64,000 nt of DNA from Xanthobacter oligotrophicus (GTDB lineage Bacteria > Pseudomonadota > Alphaproteobacteria > Rhizobiales > Xanthobacteraceae): NCBI RefSeq assembly GCF_008364685.1, contig NZ_VTTL01000005.1, positions 310,001 to 374,000 of the forward strand, written 5' to 3'. Positions 8,412 through 17,691 of the stretch are shown here, one piece after another. The notes under the pieces are model-generated. The model did no database searches, was not told the origin of the DNA, and saw nothing but the letters and a program-made list of their open reading frames with translations. The position numbers and the translations under genes are program-made. Within the stretch, counting starts at the first letter, position 1, and every line of letters begins with the position of its first letter.

Positions 8412-9308
8412 GTGCTCTCCATCCGTCAGCTACGCTATTTCGAGGCCCTCTCCCGGCATCGCCATTTCGGCCGGGCGGCGGAGGATTGCGCGGTGACCCA
8501 GCCGGCCTTGTCCATGCAGATCCGCGAGATGGAGGAGATGCTGGGCGTGCGCCTTTTGGAGCGCGGGCGCGGCGGCGTGCGCCTCACCCCGGTGGGGGAG
8601 GAGGCGGCCGGCCGGGCGCGGGGCGTGCTGGCCGCGCTGGCCGACATGGAGCGCACCATCCGTGACAGCGGCCGGCTGCTGGAGGGGCGCTTGCGGCTCG
8701 GGGTCATCGCCTCCATCGCCCCCTATCTGCTGCCGCGCCTGCTGCCCGAGATGGCGCGCCGCCATCCGGGGCTGGAAATCGCGCTGCGGGAGAGCCAGAC
8801 CGAGCATCTGGTGGCGGACCTCGTCCAGGGCGACCTCGACCTCGTCATCCTGAGCCTGCCGGTGGAACATCCCGCGCTGGAAGCCATGGCCCTGTTCGAG
8901 GACCGCTTTGTCCTGGCGGTACCGGAGGCGTCGGCGGACTTCCCGGGGCCGCAGGCATCCGCCGACAGCATCCTCGCCGCCGACCTGCTGCTGCTGGAGG
9001 ACGGCCACTGCCTGCGTGACCAGGCGCTCAACGTCTGCCGCAAGGCGGATGCCCGGCAATTGCGCCGCTTCGGCGCCTCCAGCCTCGCCACCCTGGCGCA
9101 ACTGGTGGCGAACGGGCAGGGCATCACCCTGCTGCCGGACCTGTTCGTGCGTGCGGAGGGTGGCCGCATGGCGGGAGTGCGCCTGCTGCCCTTTCCCGAT
9201 CCCGTGCCGGCGCGCACCATCGGCCTGGTCTGGCGCCGCACCCTGCCATCCCGCAAGGATGTGGAGGCGGTGGCGGACATGGTGAGGGCCTGCCGGCCGG
9301 GGGCGTGA
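8412..9308 (+). CDS. oxyR: Hydrogen peroxide-sensing LysR-type regulator OxyR
   Basis: A 298-residue LysR-family protein with an N-terminal winged helix-turn-helix (residues 1-60, MLSIRQLRYF...FGRAAEDCAVTQPALS) and a substrate-binding-type regulatory domain. The redox cysteines are visible as C200 and C209 in EDGHCLRDQALNVC, matching C199 and C208 of E. coli OxyR. Peroxide oxidises this pair to a disulfide and activates target genes. The start is GTG 8412. An in-frame TAA at 8400-8402 leaves no earlier start, and no Shine-Dalgarno sequence fits between them. It is divergent from katA, its probable main target. Autorepression is likely because the palindrome abuts the start. Confidence 0.93.
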   Translation: MLSIRQLRYFEALSRHRHFGRAAEDCAVTQPALSMQIREMEEMLGVRLLERGRGGVRLTPVGEEAAGRARGVLAALADMERTIRDSGRLLEGRLRLGVIASIAPYLLPRLLPEMARRHPGLEIALRESQTEHLVADLVQGDLDLVILSLPVEHPALEAMALFEDRFVLAVPEASADFPGPQASADSILAADLLLLEDGHCLRDQALNVCRKADARQLRRFGASSLATLAQLVANGQGITLLPDLFVRAEGGRMAGVRLLPFPDPVPARTIGLVWRRTLPSRKDVEAVADMVRACRPGA

Positions 9309-9419
9309 AGCTGGCGCGCAAACCGGGCGCATAAACCGGGGGCGCATGGCCCCGTTGCACGCGCTGCCTTGCTTTGCCCCGCATTCAAAGCTAAGCCCCG
9401 CGCCAGATACGAGGACCTC

Positions 9420-10493
9420 ATGGCTCAGGACGGACTTTCCTACCGCGACGCGGGCGTGGACATCGACGCGGGCAACCGCCTGGTCGATCTCATCAAGCCG
9501 TTGGTGAAGGCCACGGCGCGCCCCGGCGCCGACGCGGACATCGGCGGCTTCGGCGGGGTGTTCGACCTGAAGGCGGCCGGCTTTGCCGACCCGCTGCTCA
9601 TCGCCACCACGGACGGCGTGGGCACCAAGCTCAAGATCGCCATCGACACCGGCGTGCACGACACCATCGGCATCGACCTTGTCGCCATGTGCGTGAACGA
9701 CCTGGTGGTGCAGGGCGCCGAGCCGCTGCTGTTCCTCGACTATTTCGCCACCGGCCGGCTGGCGCCGGAGGTGGGCGCCCATATCGTCGCCGGCATCGCC
9801 CGCGCCTGCAAGGACGCCGGCTGCGCCCTCATCGGCGGCGAGACCGCCGAGATGCCGGGCATGTACAAGGACGGCGACTACGACCTCGCCGGCTTCTCCC
9901 TCGGCGCCGTGGAACGTGGCGACCTGCTGCCCCGCAAGGATGTGGCGCCGGGCGACGTGATCCTGGGCCTCGCCTCCGCCGGGGTGCATTCCAACGGCTA
10001 TTCGCTGGTGCGCCGCGTGGTCGAGCGCTCGGGCCTCGCCTGGTCGGATCCCGCGCCGTTCGAGGCCGGCCAGACGCTGGGCGCCGCCCTGCTCACCCCC
10101 ACCCGTCTTTATGTGAAGAGCGTGCTGTCGGTGATCCGCTCCACCGGCTCGGTGAAGGCGCTGGCCCACATCACCGGCGGCGGCATCACCGAGAATTTGC
10201 CGCGGGTGCTGCCCAAGGGCACGCTGGCCCGCATCGACCTCACCAACCTCATGGTGCCGCCGGTGTTCCGCTGGCTCTCCACCGTGGGCGCCGTGGCGCC
10301 GGAAGAGATGCTGCGCGCCTTCAACTGCGGCGTCGGCATGGCCGTGGTGGTGCCGGCCGAGGACGAGGAGACCGTGGCCGACGCCTTCGCCGATGCCGGC
10401 GAGTGCGTCATCCGCCTCGGCGTCATCGAGCCCGGCGAGGGCGCCCCCCATGTCGCCTACGAGGGCTCCACCCATTTCGGATTCGCGTCGTGA
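9420..10493 (+). CDS. purM: Phosphoribosylformylglycinamidine cyclo-ligase
   Basis: Fifth step of purine synthesis: ATP-dependent ring closure of FGAM to aminoimidazole ribonucleotide. It is 357 aa, close to the family norm. Family signatures include the N-terminal [23 protein letters not shown], the ATP-site segment [12 protein letters not shown], and [14 protein letters not shown] 9420 has GAGGAC eight bases upstream. The stop codon overlaps the purN start (GTGA), so the two genes are translationally coupled. The upstream gap from oxyR is about 110 bp and includes short GGCGCAAACC-like repeats of no clear role. Confidence 0.96.
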   Translation: MAQDGLSYRDAGVDIDAGNRLVDLIKPLVKATARPGADADIGGFGGVFDLKAAGFADPLLIATTDGVGTKLKIAIDTGVHDTIGIDLVAMCVNDLVVQGAEPLLFLDYFATGRLAPEVGAHIVAGIARACKDAGCALIGGETAEMPGMYKDGDYDLAGFSLGAVERGDLLPRKDVAPGDVILGLASAGVHSNGYSLVRRVVERSGLAWSDPAPFEAGQTLGAALLTPTRLYVKSVLSVIRSTGSVKALAHITGGGITENLPRVLPKGTLARIDLTNLMVPPVFRWLSTVGAVAPEEMLRAFNCGVGMAVVVPAEDEETVADAFADAGECVIRLGVIEPGEGAPHVAYEGSTHFGFAS

Positions 10494-11158
10494 GCGCAGG
10501 GTCGAGCGACGCGCCGCGGCGCACCGCCGTCCTCATTTCGGGCCGGGGCTCCAACATGGCAGCCCTGGTGCGCGCGGCCGAGCAGGAGGATTTCCCCGCC
10601 GAGATCGCCCTGGTTCTCTCCAACCGTGCCGATGCGGCGGGGCTGGATTTTGCCAAGGAGCACGGCATCCCGACCCTGGTGCTCTCCCACAAGGGCTATT
10701 CCGACCGCCTCGCTTTCGACGCGGCGCTGGATGCGCACCTGAAGGCGGAAGGCATCGAGATCGTCTGCCTCGCCGGCTTCATGCGCCTGCTGACGCCGTG
10801 GCTGGTGGAGCGCTGGCGCAACCGCATGATCAACGTGCATCCCTCGCTGCTGCCGAGCTTCAAGGGCCTGCACACCCACGAGCGTGCGCTGGAGGCCGGG
10901 GTGCGGGTGCACGGCTGTACGGTTCATTTCGTCCGCGCGGAGATGGACGAGGGGCCGATCATCCTGCAGGCCGTGGTGCCCATCGAGCCCGGCGACACGC
11001 CGGACGTGCTCGCCGACCGGGTGCTGACCCAGGAACACGTGATCTACCCCAAGGGCCTGGAACTGCTCGCTGCCGGCCGGCTGACGGTCGAGGACGAGCG
11101 CGTCGCTATCGAAGGCGCCAAGGGCGGGCTCGCCCCGCTGGTGGTGCCGGCGGTGTGA
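10490..11158 (+). CDS. purN: Phosphoribosylglycinamide formyltransferase
   Basis: Third step of purine synthesis: transfers a formyl group from 10-formyl-tetrahydrofolate to GAR. It is 222 aa. The N-terminal phosphate-binding loop is [11 protein letters not shown], and the active-site Asn and His lie in [14 protein letters not shown]. The later HGCTVHFV and [13 protein letters not shown] segments hold the catalytic Asp of the folate site. The start is GTG 10490, overlapping the purM stop by four bases. The purM-purN pairing is standard in alphaproteobacteria. Confidence 0.96.
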   Translation: MSAGSSDAPRRTAVLISGRGSNMAALVRAAEQEDFPAEIALVLSNRADAAGLDFAKEHGIPTLVLSHKGYSDRLAFDAALDAHLKAEGIEIVCLAGFMRLLTPWLVERWRNRMINVHPSLLPSFKGLHTHERALEAGVRVHGCTVHFVRAEMDEGPIILQAVVPIEPGDTPDVLADRVLTQEHVIYPKGLELLAAGRLTVEDERVAIEGAKGGLAPLVVPAV

Positions 11159-11163
11159 GGCGC

Positions 11164-11187
11164 CCCCTCTCCGCGGGCGGAGAGGGG
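11164..11187. terminator. Hairpin between convergent purN and the molybdopterin oxidoreductase
   Basis: A perfect 10-bp stem (CCCCTCTCCG / CGGAGAGGGG) with a 4-base loop sits just beyond the purN stop. There is no T run on either strand, so it may be a Rho-independent-like hairpin or merely a repeat. Confidence 0.45.
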
Positions 11188-11197
11188 CTATTCGAGG

Positions 11198-13330
11198 TCA
11201 GTCCGCCAGCTTCTCCACCCGCACGCGGTTGTCGTGGAACGCGGCGCCGCCCACCGGGGCAACCGGATCAGCGCCCGTCAGCGTGTTGATGCCGCGGCCC
11301 TCGCGATGGGCGCGTGCCGGCTGGATCTGCTCCGACACCACCACGCCCCGCAGCACGCCGTCGAACAGCCGCGCCTTCAGCACTACACGCCCGCGCGGGT
11401 TTTCCACCGCCACGAGGTCGCCGGTGGCGACGCCCAGCGCCGCCGCGTCCTCCGGATGGATCAACAGGGCAGGCTCGCCCTCCCGCGCCACGGAGGTGGG
11501 GGTCTCGGTGAAGGAGGAATTGAGGAAGTTCCGCGCCGGCGCGGTCACGAGGCGGAACGGGTGCTCGGCCGTCGCCTCCTCGATCACCGCCCAGTGGTCG
11601 GGCAAAGACGGCATGTCCGCCACCGGGCCGAACTTGGCGGGGGCCGGAAAGCCGAGGTTGGCCCAGTCCACGGCGAAGTGGAAGCGTTTGTCGCGGTGGC
11701 CGAAGCCGTTGAGGAAGTGCGCGTCCTCGAAGCTCTGGGCCACCTCGATGAAGCGCGCCTTCTCCAGTTGGTCGACAGGAGCGCGGCCGCTCTCGCGCAG
11801 GGTCCAGTCGATGAGGTCGCGCGGGCTCATGGCGAAGCCCGGATGCTCCGCCCCCAGGCGCTGGGCCAGGGCGGCGATGACCTCATGGTTGGAGCGGCAC
11901 TCGCCCGGCGGCTCCACCAGCTTCGGGCCGAGCTGGATGTGGGGGTGCCCGCCGGCCTGGTAGAGGTCGTCATGCTCGGTGAACATGGTGGCGGGCAGCA
12001 CGATGTCGGCCATCTGCGCCGTGTCGGTCATGAACTGCTCGTGCACGGCGACGAACAAGTCCTCGCGCAGGAAGCCGGCCCGCACCTTCTCCTGGTCCGG
12101 GGCGATGGCCACCGGATTGGTGTTCTGGATGAACAGCGCCTTCACCGGCGGCCCGCCGGCCAGCGCGTCCTCCTCCCCCATGAGGACGGGGCCGATGCGG
12201 GACTGGTCGAGCTGGCGGGTCCGGGGATCGAGCTTGTCCAGCCCTTCGATCATCTTCTTGCGCCAGCCATAGGTGCCCGACAGGGAATGCAGCGCCCCGC
12301 CGCCCTCATGCTGCCAACTGCCTGCAACCACCGGGATGGAGGCCACCGCATGCATGTTCAGCGCCCCGTTGCGGGAGCGGGAGAAGCCGTAGCCGATGCG
12401 GAAGAAGGCGCGGGGCGTGGTGCCCACGAGACGCGCATAGGCCTCGATCTCCTCCACCGAGAGCCCGCAGATGGCGGCGGCCCACTCCGGCGTGCGGGTC
12501 TTCAGGTGGGCTTCCAGCGCCTCGCTGTCGCGGGCGTAGCGGTCGAGATAGGCGCGGTCGGCATGGCCGTCGCGGAACAGCACGTGCATCACCGCACAGG
12601 CAAGCGCCCCGTCGGTGCCGGGACGGATGAGCAGGGGAATGTCCGCCTGCTCCATGGTGGGGGTGCGATAGACATCCACCACCGCGAGCTTCGCCCCGCG
12701 CTCCTTGCGGGCGCGCATGGCGTGGGTCATCACATTGACCTGGGTGGCGACCGCGTTGGTGCTCCACAGGGTGATCAGGTCGGAGGCCGCCATCTCGCGC
12801 GGGTCGGCGCCGGAGATGCGACCGGCACCCGCCATGTAGCCGCTCCAGGCCGGGTTCACGCAGATGGTGGCGAAGAAGCGCGAATAACCTTTGGCATGGG
12901 TCAGCCGGTTGATGCCGTCGCGCATCACCAGGCCCATGGTGCCGGCATAATAATAGGGCCAGACCGATTGGGCGCCGTGGGCTCGCTCCGCCTCAAGCAG
13001 GCCTTCGGCGATGCGGTCGAGGGCCTCGTCCCACGAGATGCGGGTGAACTGGCCGGAGCCCTTGGGGCCGGTGCGCATCAGCGGATGGGTGAGGCGCTCG
13101 GGATGGTTCGCCCGCTCCGCATAGCGGGCCACCTTCGCGCAGATCACGCCGGCTGTGTAGCTCTGGGCCTTGGCCCCGCGCACGCGGCCGATGCGACCGT
13201 CGGGCATCACATCCACCTCCAGGGAGCAGGTGGAGGGGCAGTCGTGGGGGCACACGGAGGCGCGCGTCTGGACCGGGCGGGCCGCCGTGGCGGCGGCCTG
13301 CGGGGACGTGTTCGGGGCATGCACGTTCAT
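11198..13330 (-). CDS. Molybdopterin-dependent oxidoreductase, DMSO-reductase superfamily
   Basis: A 710-residue bis-MGD enzyme. The N-terminal Fe4S4 domain has C27-x3-C31-x3-C35 (CPHDCPSTC) and C64 in GVICAKV. Three molybdopterin-binding regions follow, and the C-terminal cofactor-binding domain includes TAPARNFLNSSF. I see no twin-arginine signal, so it is probably cytoplasmic. The Mo ligand cannot be assigned surely; a serine in VNPAWSGYMAG is a possible candidate. The substrate is unknown: family members act on formate, nitrate, sulfoxides and others. No electron-transfer subunit lies next to it. The moaD-moaE genes for its cofactor are elsewhere in the window. Confidence 0.85.
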   Translation of the reverse strand: MNVHAPNTSPQAAATAARPVQTRASVCPHDCPSTCSLEVDVMPDGRIGRVRGAKAQSYTAGVICAKVARYAERANHPERLTHPLMRTGPKGSGQFTRISWDEALDRIAEGLLEAERAHGAQSVWPYYYAGTMGLVMRDGINRLTHAKGYSRFFATICVNPAWSGYMAGAGRISGADPREMAASDLITLWSTNAVATQVNVMTHAMRARKERGAKLAVVDVYRTPTMEQADIPLLIRPGTDGALACAVMHVLFRDGHADRAYLDRYARDSEALEAHLKTRTPEWAAAICGLSVEEIEAYARLVGTTPRAFFRIGYGFSRSRNGALNMHAVASIPVVAGSWQHEGGGALHSLSGTYGWRKKMIEGLDKLDPRTRQLDQSRIGPVLMGEEDALAGGPPVKALFIQNTNPVAIAPDQEKVRAGFLREDLFVAVHEQFMTDTAQMADIVLPATMFTEHDDLYQAGGHPHIQLGPKLVEPPGECRSNHEVIAALAQRLGAEHPGFAMSPRDLIDWTLRESGRAPVDQLEKARFIEVAQSFEDAHFLNGFGHRDKRFHFAVDWANLGFPAPAKFGPVADMPSLPDHWAVIEEATAEHPFRLVTAPARNFLNSSFTETPTSVAREGEPALLIHPEDAAALGVATGDLVAVENPRGRVVLKARLFDGVLRGVVVSEQIQPARAHREGRGINTLTGADPVAPVGGAAFHDNRVRVEKLAD

Positions 13331-13396
13331 GCCCTCAGGATAAAGGGGGCGACGGCCGCCGTCGCCCCCTCTTTTCTCGCCGGCTCGGCTCCGGCG

Positions 13397-14137
13397 TCAG
13401 GCGCCGTGCCCGGCCTGGGCGATGGCCCGCGCCCGGTTGCGCAGTACGTAGCCGGCGCCCAGCACGATGGCGGCGCCGATGACGCTTGCCAGATAATGGG
13501 GCAGCGGGGCCGGGTGCATGCCGTGGTCGTCCACCTTCACCAGCGACGGGTCCAGGTGCTGGAGGGCGTTGAGGGACATCACGTCGCCCACCAGCATCTC
13601 GCCGGCGATCCAGCCCAGCAGCGCCGCGCCGGCCCAGATCAGGATGGGGAAGCGGGTCAGCAGCCGCAGCAGCAGCTGCGAGCCGAAGATGATGAGCGGG
13701 ATGGTCAGCAACAGGCCGAACACGAACAATTCCCAATGGCCGCGCGCGGCGGCGGCGATGGCCACCACATTGTCGAGGCTCATGACCGCGTCGGCGATGG
13801 CGATGGTGCGCACCGCCTTCCACAGGCTGTCGGAGGCCGCCACCTCGTGGCTGTCGCCGTCGTTGTCGGTGACCAGCTTGATGGCGATCCAGAACAGCAG
13901 CAGGCCGCCCGCCACCTTCAGGAACGGCACGCCCAGCAGCACGGTGACGGCGAGGGCGAACAGGATACGCAGCCCCACGGCCGCGCCTGCGCCCAGCAGG
14001 ATGCCCCACTTGCGCTGGCTGGGCGGCAGCGACCGGCAGGCCAGCGCGATGACGACCGCATTGTCGCCGGACAGCAAGAGATCGATCCAGATGATCTGCA
14101 GCAGCGAGACCCAGAATGTGGGGGCGGTAAAATCCAT
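13397..14137 (-). CDS. TerC/YjbE-family integral membrane protein (first of two)
   Basis: A 246-residue polytopic protein with about seven helices. It carries the paired acidic motifs of the TerC family: IDLLLSGDNAVVIALA near residue 20 and AVMSLDNVVAIAAAA near 120. Acidic residues inside helices point to metal-ion handling. Related YjbE, YkoY and Alx proteins export manganese or supply it to secreted enzymes. The C-terminal half includes a cytoplasmic or periplasmic loop with HGMHPAPLPH, which could bind metal. It lies downstream of a very similar paralogue (14294-14996). A perfect 15-bp palindrome at 14228-14242 sits about 90 bp upstream of the start. Confidence 0.88.
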   Translation of the reverse strand: MDFTAPTFWVSLLQIIWIDLLLSGDNAVVIALACRSLPPSQRKWGILLGAGAAVGLRILFALAVTVLLGVPFLKVAGGLLLFWIAIKLVTDNDGDSHEVAASDSLWKAVRTIAIADAVMSLDNVVAIAAAARGHWELFVFGLLLTIPLIIFGSQLLLRLLTRFPILIWAGAALLGWIAGEMLVGDVMSLNALQHLDPSLVKVDDHGMHPAPLPHYLASVIGAAIVLGAGYVLRNRARAIAQAGHGA

Positions 14138-14227
14138 CGTTCACTCCATGCAGCGCGGTAAACCACCACGCGCCCGCAACAGGTGTGCGTGTCTCATTCC
14201 TAAGCGGAAGTCGAGGCGAACCTTTGG

Positions 14228-14242
14228 ATGACGTTACGTCAT
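14228..14242. promoter_or_regulatory. Perfect palindrome upstream of the first TerC-family gene
   Basis: ATGACG-TTA-CGTCAT, 6-bp arms with a 3-bp centre, lies between the terminator of the upstream paralogue and the start at 14137. Position and symmetry suggest an operator for a dimeric regulator; which one is unknown. Confidence 0.4.
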
Positions 14243-14250
14243 TGTGAGGT

Positions 14251-14275
14251 CAAGAAAAAGGGGCCGCCAGGCCCC
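14251..14275 (-). terminator. Intrinsic terminator of the second TerC-family gene
   Basis: GGGGCC-loop-GGCCCC (14260-14265 and 14270-14275) is followed leftward by TTTTTCTTG, 19 bp beyond the stop codon. It separates the two TerC paralogues into different transcription units. Confidence 0.75.
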
Positions 14276-14293
14276 CGGTTTCCTACGATTGTT

Positions 14294-14996
14294 TCAGGCT
14301 GCGGCGTCGGTGTGTCCGTGGGCCGCTTTCCAGCGGTGAAGTCCGAACGCGATGGCGACGACGATCACGGCCCCCGCCGCAGCGACGATGCGGTGAAGAT
14401 GCTCCGTGGTCTCTGCGCCGATCCGCTCGATCACCGCCACGTCGCCCAGCAGCATGTCGCCGGCCACCCAGCCGAGCAGCGCCGCCCCGGCCCAGACGAG
14501 GAGGGGGAAGCGGTTGATGAGCGCCATCACCAGCGAGGAGCCGGCGATGATGAGAGGGATGGAGATCGCGAGCCCGAAGGTGAGGAGCAGCCAGTTGCCG
14601 TCGGCGATGGCGGCCACCGCCACCACATTGTCGAGGCTCATCACCACGTCGGCCACCACCACGGTGCCCACGGCCTTCCACAGGCTGTCGCTGGCCTCCA
14701 CGGCCTCATCGCCGCCCTCGTTGGGCGCGGCGAGGTCCACCGCGATCCACATGAGGGCGAGGGAGCCGACCAGCTTCAGCCACGGCAGGGCCAGAAGCGT
14801 GGCGACGATGCCGGTGAAGAGAATGCGCAGCACCACCGCGATGCCGGCGCCGAGCACGACGCCCATGCGCCGCGCCTTTTCCGGCAGCGACCGGCATGCC
14901 AGCGCGATCACCACCGCATTGTCGCCCGACAAAAGAACGTTGATCCATATGATTTGCAGCAGCGCGAGCCACAGCACTGGTGAATCGAGCGACATG
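14294..14996 (-). CDS. TerC/YjbE-family integral membrane protein (second of two)
   Basis: Paralogue of the neighbouring gene, about 233 aa, with the same motifs: INVLLSGDNAVVIALA near the N-terminus and VVMSLDNVVAVAAIA in the middle. Probably a manganese or other divalent-metal transporter in the inner membrane. ATG 14996 is preferred, with GGGTGGG upstream; a GTG at 15004 is also in frame. The leader (15005-15110, leftward) has a CCCGC-AGAAA-GCGGG hairpin, but I could not match it to the yybP-ykoY manganese riboswitch that often precedes this family. A terminator follows. Confidence 0.87.
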
Positions 14997-15111
14997 TTAC
15001 CCACCCCGGGCCTTTGGTTCCCCCGCTTTCTGCGGGTGGTATCCTGCGTCTTGTGCGCCGTATTATGGATTTTGACGCTACGCTAACCTGCCCTTAGGTC
15101 CGGTCTCAAGT

Positions 15112-15159
15112 AAAACCGGATGCCGCAGCGCATCATTCGTTGGCGCGCTGCGGCATCCG
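15112..15159 (-). terminator. Intrinsic terminator of ndk
   Basis: A perfect 15-bp stem (15117-15131 and 15145-15159, arm CGGATGCCGCAGCGC) with a 13-base loop. Read leftward it is followed by GTTTTAC. It lies about 60 bp beyond the ndk stop codon. Confidence 0.8.
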
Positions 15160-15220
15160 AGCCTGTTACCGCCTCAAGCGAGGTCCCGGAAATGCGGGTG
15201 CATCGCCGGGACTTGTGCGC

Positions 15221-15643
15221 TCAGCCGACGATTTCGTTGCCGGCGAAGAACTGGGCGATTTCCACCGCGGCGTTCTCGACGCTGTCGGAGCCGTGGGCGG
15301 AATTGGCCTCGATGGACTCGGCGAACAGCTTGCGGATGGTGCCCTCGGCCGCATTGGCCGGGTTGGTGGCGCCCATCACTTCGCGATACTTGGCAACGGC
15401 GTTCTCGGCTTCGAGGACCTGCACCACCACCGGGCCGGAGGTCATGAAGGACACGAGGTCGCCGAAGAAGGGACGCGCGCTGTGCACGGCGTAGAAGGTC
15501 TCGGCCTGGGCCTTGGTCATCAGGATGCGCTTCTGGGCGACGATGCGCAGGCCGGCGGTCTCGATGACGGCATTCACGGCGCCGGTGAGGTTCCGACGCG
15601 TGGCGTCGGGCTTGATGATCGAGAAGGTGCGCTCGATCGCCAT
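15221..15643 (-). CDS. ndk: Nucleoside-diphosphate kinase
   Basis: Transfers the terminal phosphate from ATP to NDPs and dNDPs through a phosphohistidine. At 140 aa it is full length. The N-terminus is [17 protein letters not shown] and the catalytic histidine is H117 in ANSAHGSD, the universal NDK signature. ATG 15643 has AGGACGG upstream and agrees with the family start. It is monocistronic, ending in a strong hairpin terminator. Confidence 0.97.
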   Translation of the reverse strand: MAIERTFSIIKPDATRRNLTGAVNAVIETAGLRIVAQKRILMTKAQAETFYAVHSARPFFGDLVSFMTSGPVVVQVLEAENAVAKYREVMGATNPANAAEGTIRKLFAESIEANSAHGSDSVENAAVEIAQFFAGNEIVG

Positions 15644-15764
15644 GGGGGACCGTCCTGTCTGTTGCTGGTGGGATGGGATGCCGCGGCGTCCGCGGATGGC
15701 GCGGCTCTTAGCAGCCGGCGCCTGAAGGAGCAAGGGAAGGGCTTTTGAGGCGGTATATAGATGC

Positions 15765-16448
15765 CTATATCGTCCCGAGTATCCCGTCGATGGCCCGTTC
15801 CACCGCCTCCGTGGCGTCGAATGCCACCGGCACGCCGAGCACGCGCGGCCAGAACAGGGGCTCCTTGATGGCGCCGAGAAACTGCGCCGCCATGAGCTGC
15901 GGATCGCGCCCCGCCGGCAGCAGGCCCTCGGCGACGAGGGCGGCGAGATAGGCGGCAAGCCCCTTCACTGCCGGCTCCTTGCCGGCCGCGAAATAGGCCT
16001 GCGACAATTCTGGAAAGCGTGGCGCCTCGGCGATGACGAGGCGCAGCAGCGGGATCACGTCAGGCCGCGCCCAGTGCTCCGTCAGCCGGGCCACATAGGC
16101 CCGCAGCACGGCGCGGGCGTCGCCCGTGGATTCGCTGGGGATGAGCGGCGCGCGGGTGAAGTGGGACCAGGCCTCGTCGATCACCGCGCCGAACAGGTCG
16201 GCCTTGCCGGGAAAGTGCTGGTAGAGCGTGCGCTTGGACACCGGTGCGGCGGCGGCCACCGCGTCCATGGAGGTGCCCTCATAGCCCTTCTCCAGAAACA
16301 GGCGGCGGGCCGCGGCGCGGATGCGGGCGGCGGTTCCGCGGGTGTCGCGGCGCGGCCTGGTCGCACCCGTGGTCGTCGTTTCGGCGGCCGGCGGGGGAAT
16401 GGCGGGGGCAGGGGGCGTCGGCATGGATGCGGCTTCGGCGCGGCTCAT
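15765..16448 (-). CDS. TetR-family transcriptional repressor
   Basis: A 227-residue regulator. Residues 1-35 are a Pro/Ala/Thr-rich tail. The DNA-binding helix-turn-helix follows (about 38-85, containing [17 protein letters not shown]), then an all-helical ligand-binding domain similar to TetR_C members that respond to small hydrophobic compounds. It is divergent from an aldo/keto reductase gene with about 90 bp between starts. A 23-bp dyad sits 9 bp upstream of its own start, so it probably represses itself and the reductase. ATG 16448 is taken as start; no strong ribosome site is visible. Confidence 0.85.
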   Translation of the reverse strand: MSRAEAASMPTPPAPAIPPPAAETTTTGATRPRRDTRGTAARIRAAARRLFLEKGYEGTSMDAVAAAAPVSKRTLYQHFPGKADLFGAVIDEAWSHFTRAPLIPSESTGDARAVLRAYVARLTEHWARPDVIPLLRLVIAEAPRFPELSQAYFAAGKEPAVKGLAAYLAALVAEGLLPAGRDPQLMAAQFLGAIKEPLFWPRVLGVPVAFDATEAVERAIDGILGTI

Positions 16449-16456
16449 TGACAAAA

Positions 16457-16479
16457 GTAAACGGTACGGTGTAGTTTAC
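16457..16479. promoter_or_regulatory. Candidate TetR operator
   Basis: GTAAAC-N11-GTTTAC, a perfect 6-bp-arm dyad in the 90-bp gap between the divergent TetR and aldo/keto reductase genes. Size and placement fit a TetR-dimer site. Confidence 0.6.
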
Positions 16480-16538
16480 ATCCACGGCCAGCGCTTGTCG
16501 CGCCGTTTGCGCTCCCTCTCATCTTCATGAGGTCCCCC

Positions 16539-17525
16539 ATGGACCACCGTCCTCTCGGTCGCTCGGGTCTGTCCGTGTCCGCCATCGGCCTCGGCTGCAT
16601 GGGCATGTCCGAATTCTACGGCCCCAGCGACGACGACCAGTCGCTGGCAACCCTAGCAGCCGCCCTCGATCTGGGCATAAATTTCTTCGATACCGCAGAC
16701 ATGTACGGCGTCGGCCACAATGAGCGTCTGCTCGGGCGCTTCCTCAAGGGCCGGCGCGACAAGGTGATCCTCGCCACCAAGTTCGGCAATGTGCGCGGGC
16801 CCAACGGCGAGCGCCTCGGCATTTCCGGCACGCCGGACTATGTGCGCGCCGCTTGCGATGCCAGCCTCGGGCGGCTCGGCATCGACACCATCGACCTCTA
16901 TTACCAGCACCGCGTGGACCCCAGGACGCCCATCGAGGAGACGGTGGGTGCCATGAAAGGCCTCGTGGAGGCGGGCAAGGTGCGCTTCCTCGGCTTGTCG
17001 GAATGCTCGGTGGAGACGTTGCGGCGCGCCCACGCGGTGCATCCCATCAGCGCGGTGCAGATCGAATATTCGCTGTGGAGCCGGGATCCGGAGGCGCAGA
17101 TGCTGGACGCCTGCCGCGAGTTGGGCATCGCCTTCGTCGCCTACAGTCCTTTGGGGCGCTCCTTTCTCACGGGGGCTGTGACCAGCCCCGACAGCCTCGC
17201 GCCGGACGATTTCCGCCGCGCCAACCCCCGCTTCACCGGGACGGCGCTGGCGCAGAATCTCAAGCTCACCGAGGCGCTGGCCGATTTCGCGGCGACTAAG
17301 GGCGCGACCAGCGCCCAGATCGCTTTGGCCTGGATCATCGGCAAGCAGGAGCACGTGGTGCCCATCCCCGGCACCCGGCGCATCAAGTACCTGGAGGAGA
17401 ACGTGGCGGCGACCGCCATCCGCCTGACGCCGCAGGAGATCGCCACCCTCGACGCCCTGTTCGCCCCCGAGGCGGTGGCGGGCACGCGCTATCCCGAGGC
17501 CGGCATGGCGCTGCTTGGGCTGTGA
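16539..17525 (+). CDS. Aldo/keto reductase
   Basis: NAD(P)H-dependent oxidoreductase of the AKR superfamily, 328 aa, forming a TIM barrel. The catalytic tetrad is visible: D51 and Y56 in [15 protein letters not shown]81 in ILATKFGN, and H124 in [10 protein letters not shown]. The C-terminal cofactor segment contains [17 protein letters not shown]. It resembles the pyridoxal reductase/AKR13-like group acting on quinones and aldehydes, but the substrate is not determined. ATG 16539 has GAGG upstream and starts the typical [14 protein letters not shown]; an ATG at 16527 is also in frame. Probably induced when the divergent TetR repressor binds its ligand. Confidence 0.93.
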   Translation: MDHRPLGRSGLSVSAIGLGCMGMSEFYGPSDDDQSLATLAAALDLGINFFDTADMYGVGHNERLLGRFLKGRRDKVILATKFGNVRGPNGERLGISGTPDYVRAACDASLGRLGIDTIDLYYQHRVDPRTPIEETVGAMKGLVEAGKVRFLGLSECSVETLRRAHAVHPISAVQIEYSLWSRDPEAQMLDACRELGIAFVAYSPLGRSFLTGAVTSPDSLAPDDFRRANPRFTGTALAQNLKLTEALADFAATKGATSAQIALAWIIGKQEHVVPIPGTRRIKYLEENVAATAIRLTPQEIATLDALFAPEAVAGTRYPEAGMALLGL

Positions 17526-17620
17526 CGGCGCGTGGGGCGGTGCTGGCTTTGGCGGTGCCGCCCCTCCGTTTCCATCCACAGCGGCGCAGACCTGCCGTAA
17601 GGGCGGTTCACATCCCAAAT

Positions 17621-17648
17621 TTCACATGCTATGCATATCTCATGTGAA
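17621..17648. promoter_or_regulatory. Inverted repeat upstream of sbp (outer)
   Basis: TTCACATG (17621-17628) and CATGTGAA (17641-17648) form perfect 8-bp arms spaced 12 bp. The centre contains TATGCATA. It lies 44 bp before the sbp start, where a LysR-type or other dimeric sulfur regulator could bind. Confidence 0.5.
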
Positions 17649-17653
17649 TTATG

Positions 17654-17674
17654 CATTTCACCGATTGTGAAATG
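17654..17674. promoter_or_regulatory. Inverted repeat upstream of sbp (inner)
   Basis: CATTTCAC-CGATT-GTGAAATG, perfect 8-bp arms spaced 5 bp, ends 17 bp before the sbp ATG and just before its ribosome site. It could be an operator or an mRNA hairpin. TTCAC/GTGAA half-sites are shared with the outer repeat. Confidence 0.5.
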
Positions 17675-17691
17675 TGGATGGGAGAAGCCTC

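Noticed and set aside
11234-14161. A 975-codon plus-strand frame across the molybdopterin oxidoreductase and TerC genes
   Set aside because: It is antisense to two well-supported genes and lacks any recognisable domain or ribosome site.
15005-15110. yybP-ykoY manganese riboswitch upstream of the second TerC gene
   Set aside because: A GC hairpin is present, but I could not match the conserved loop sequences. A covariance-model search would decide.
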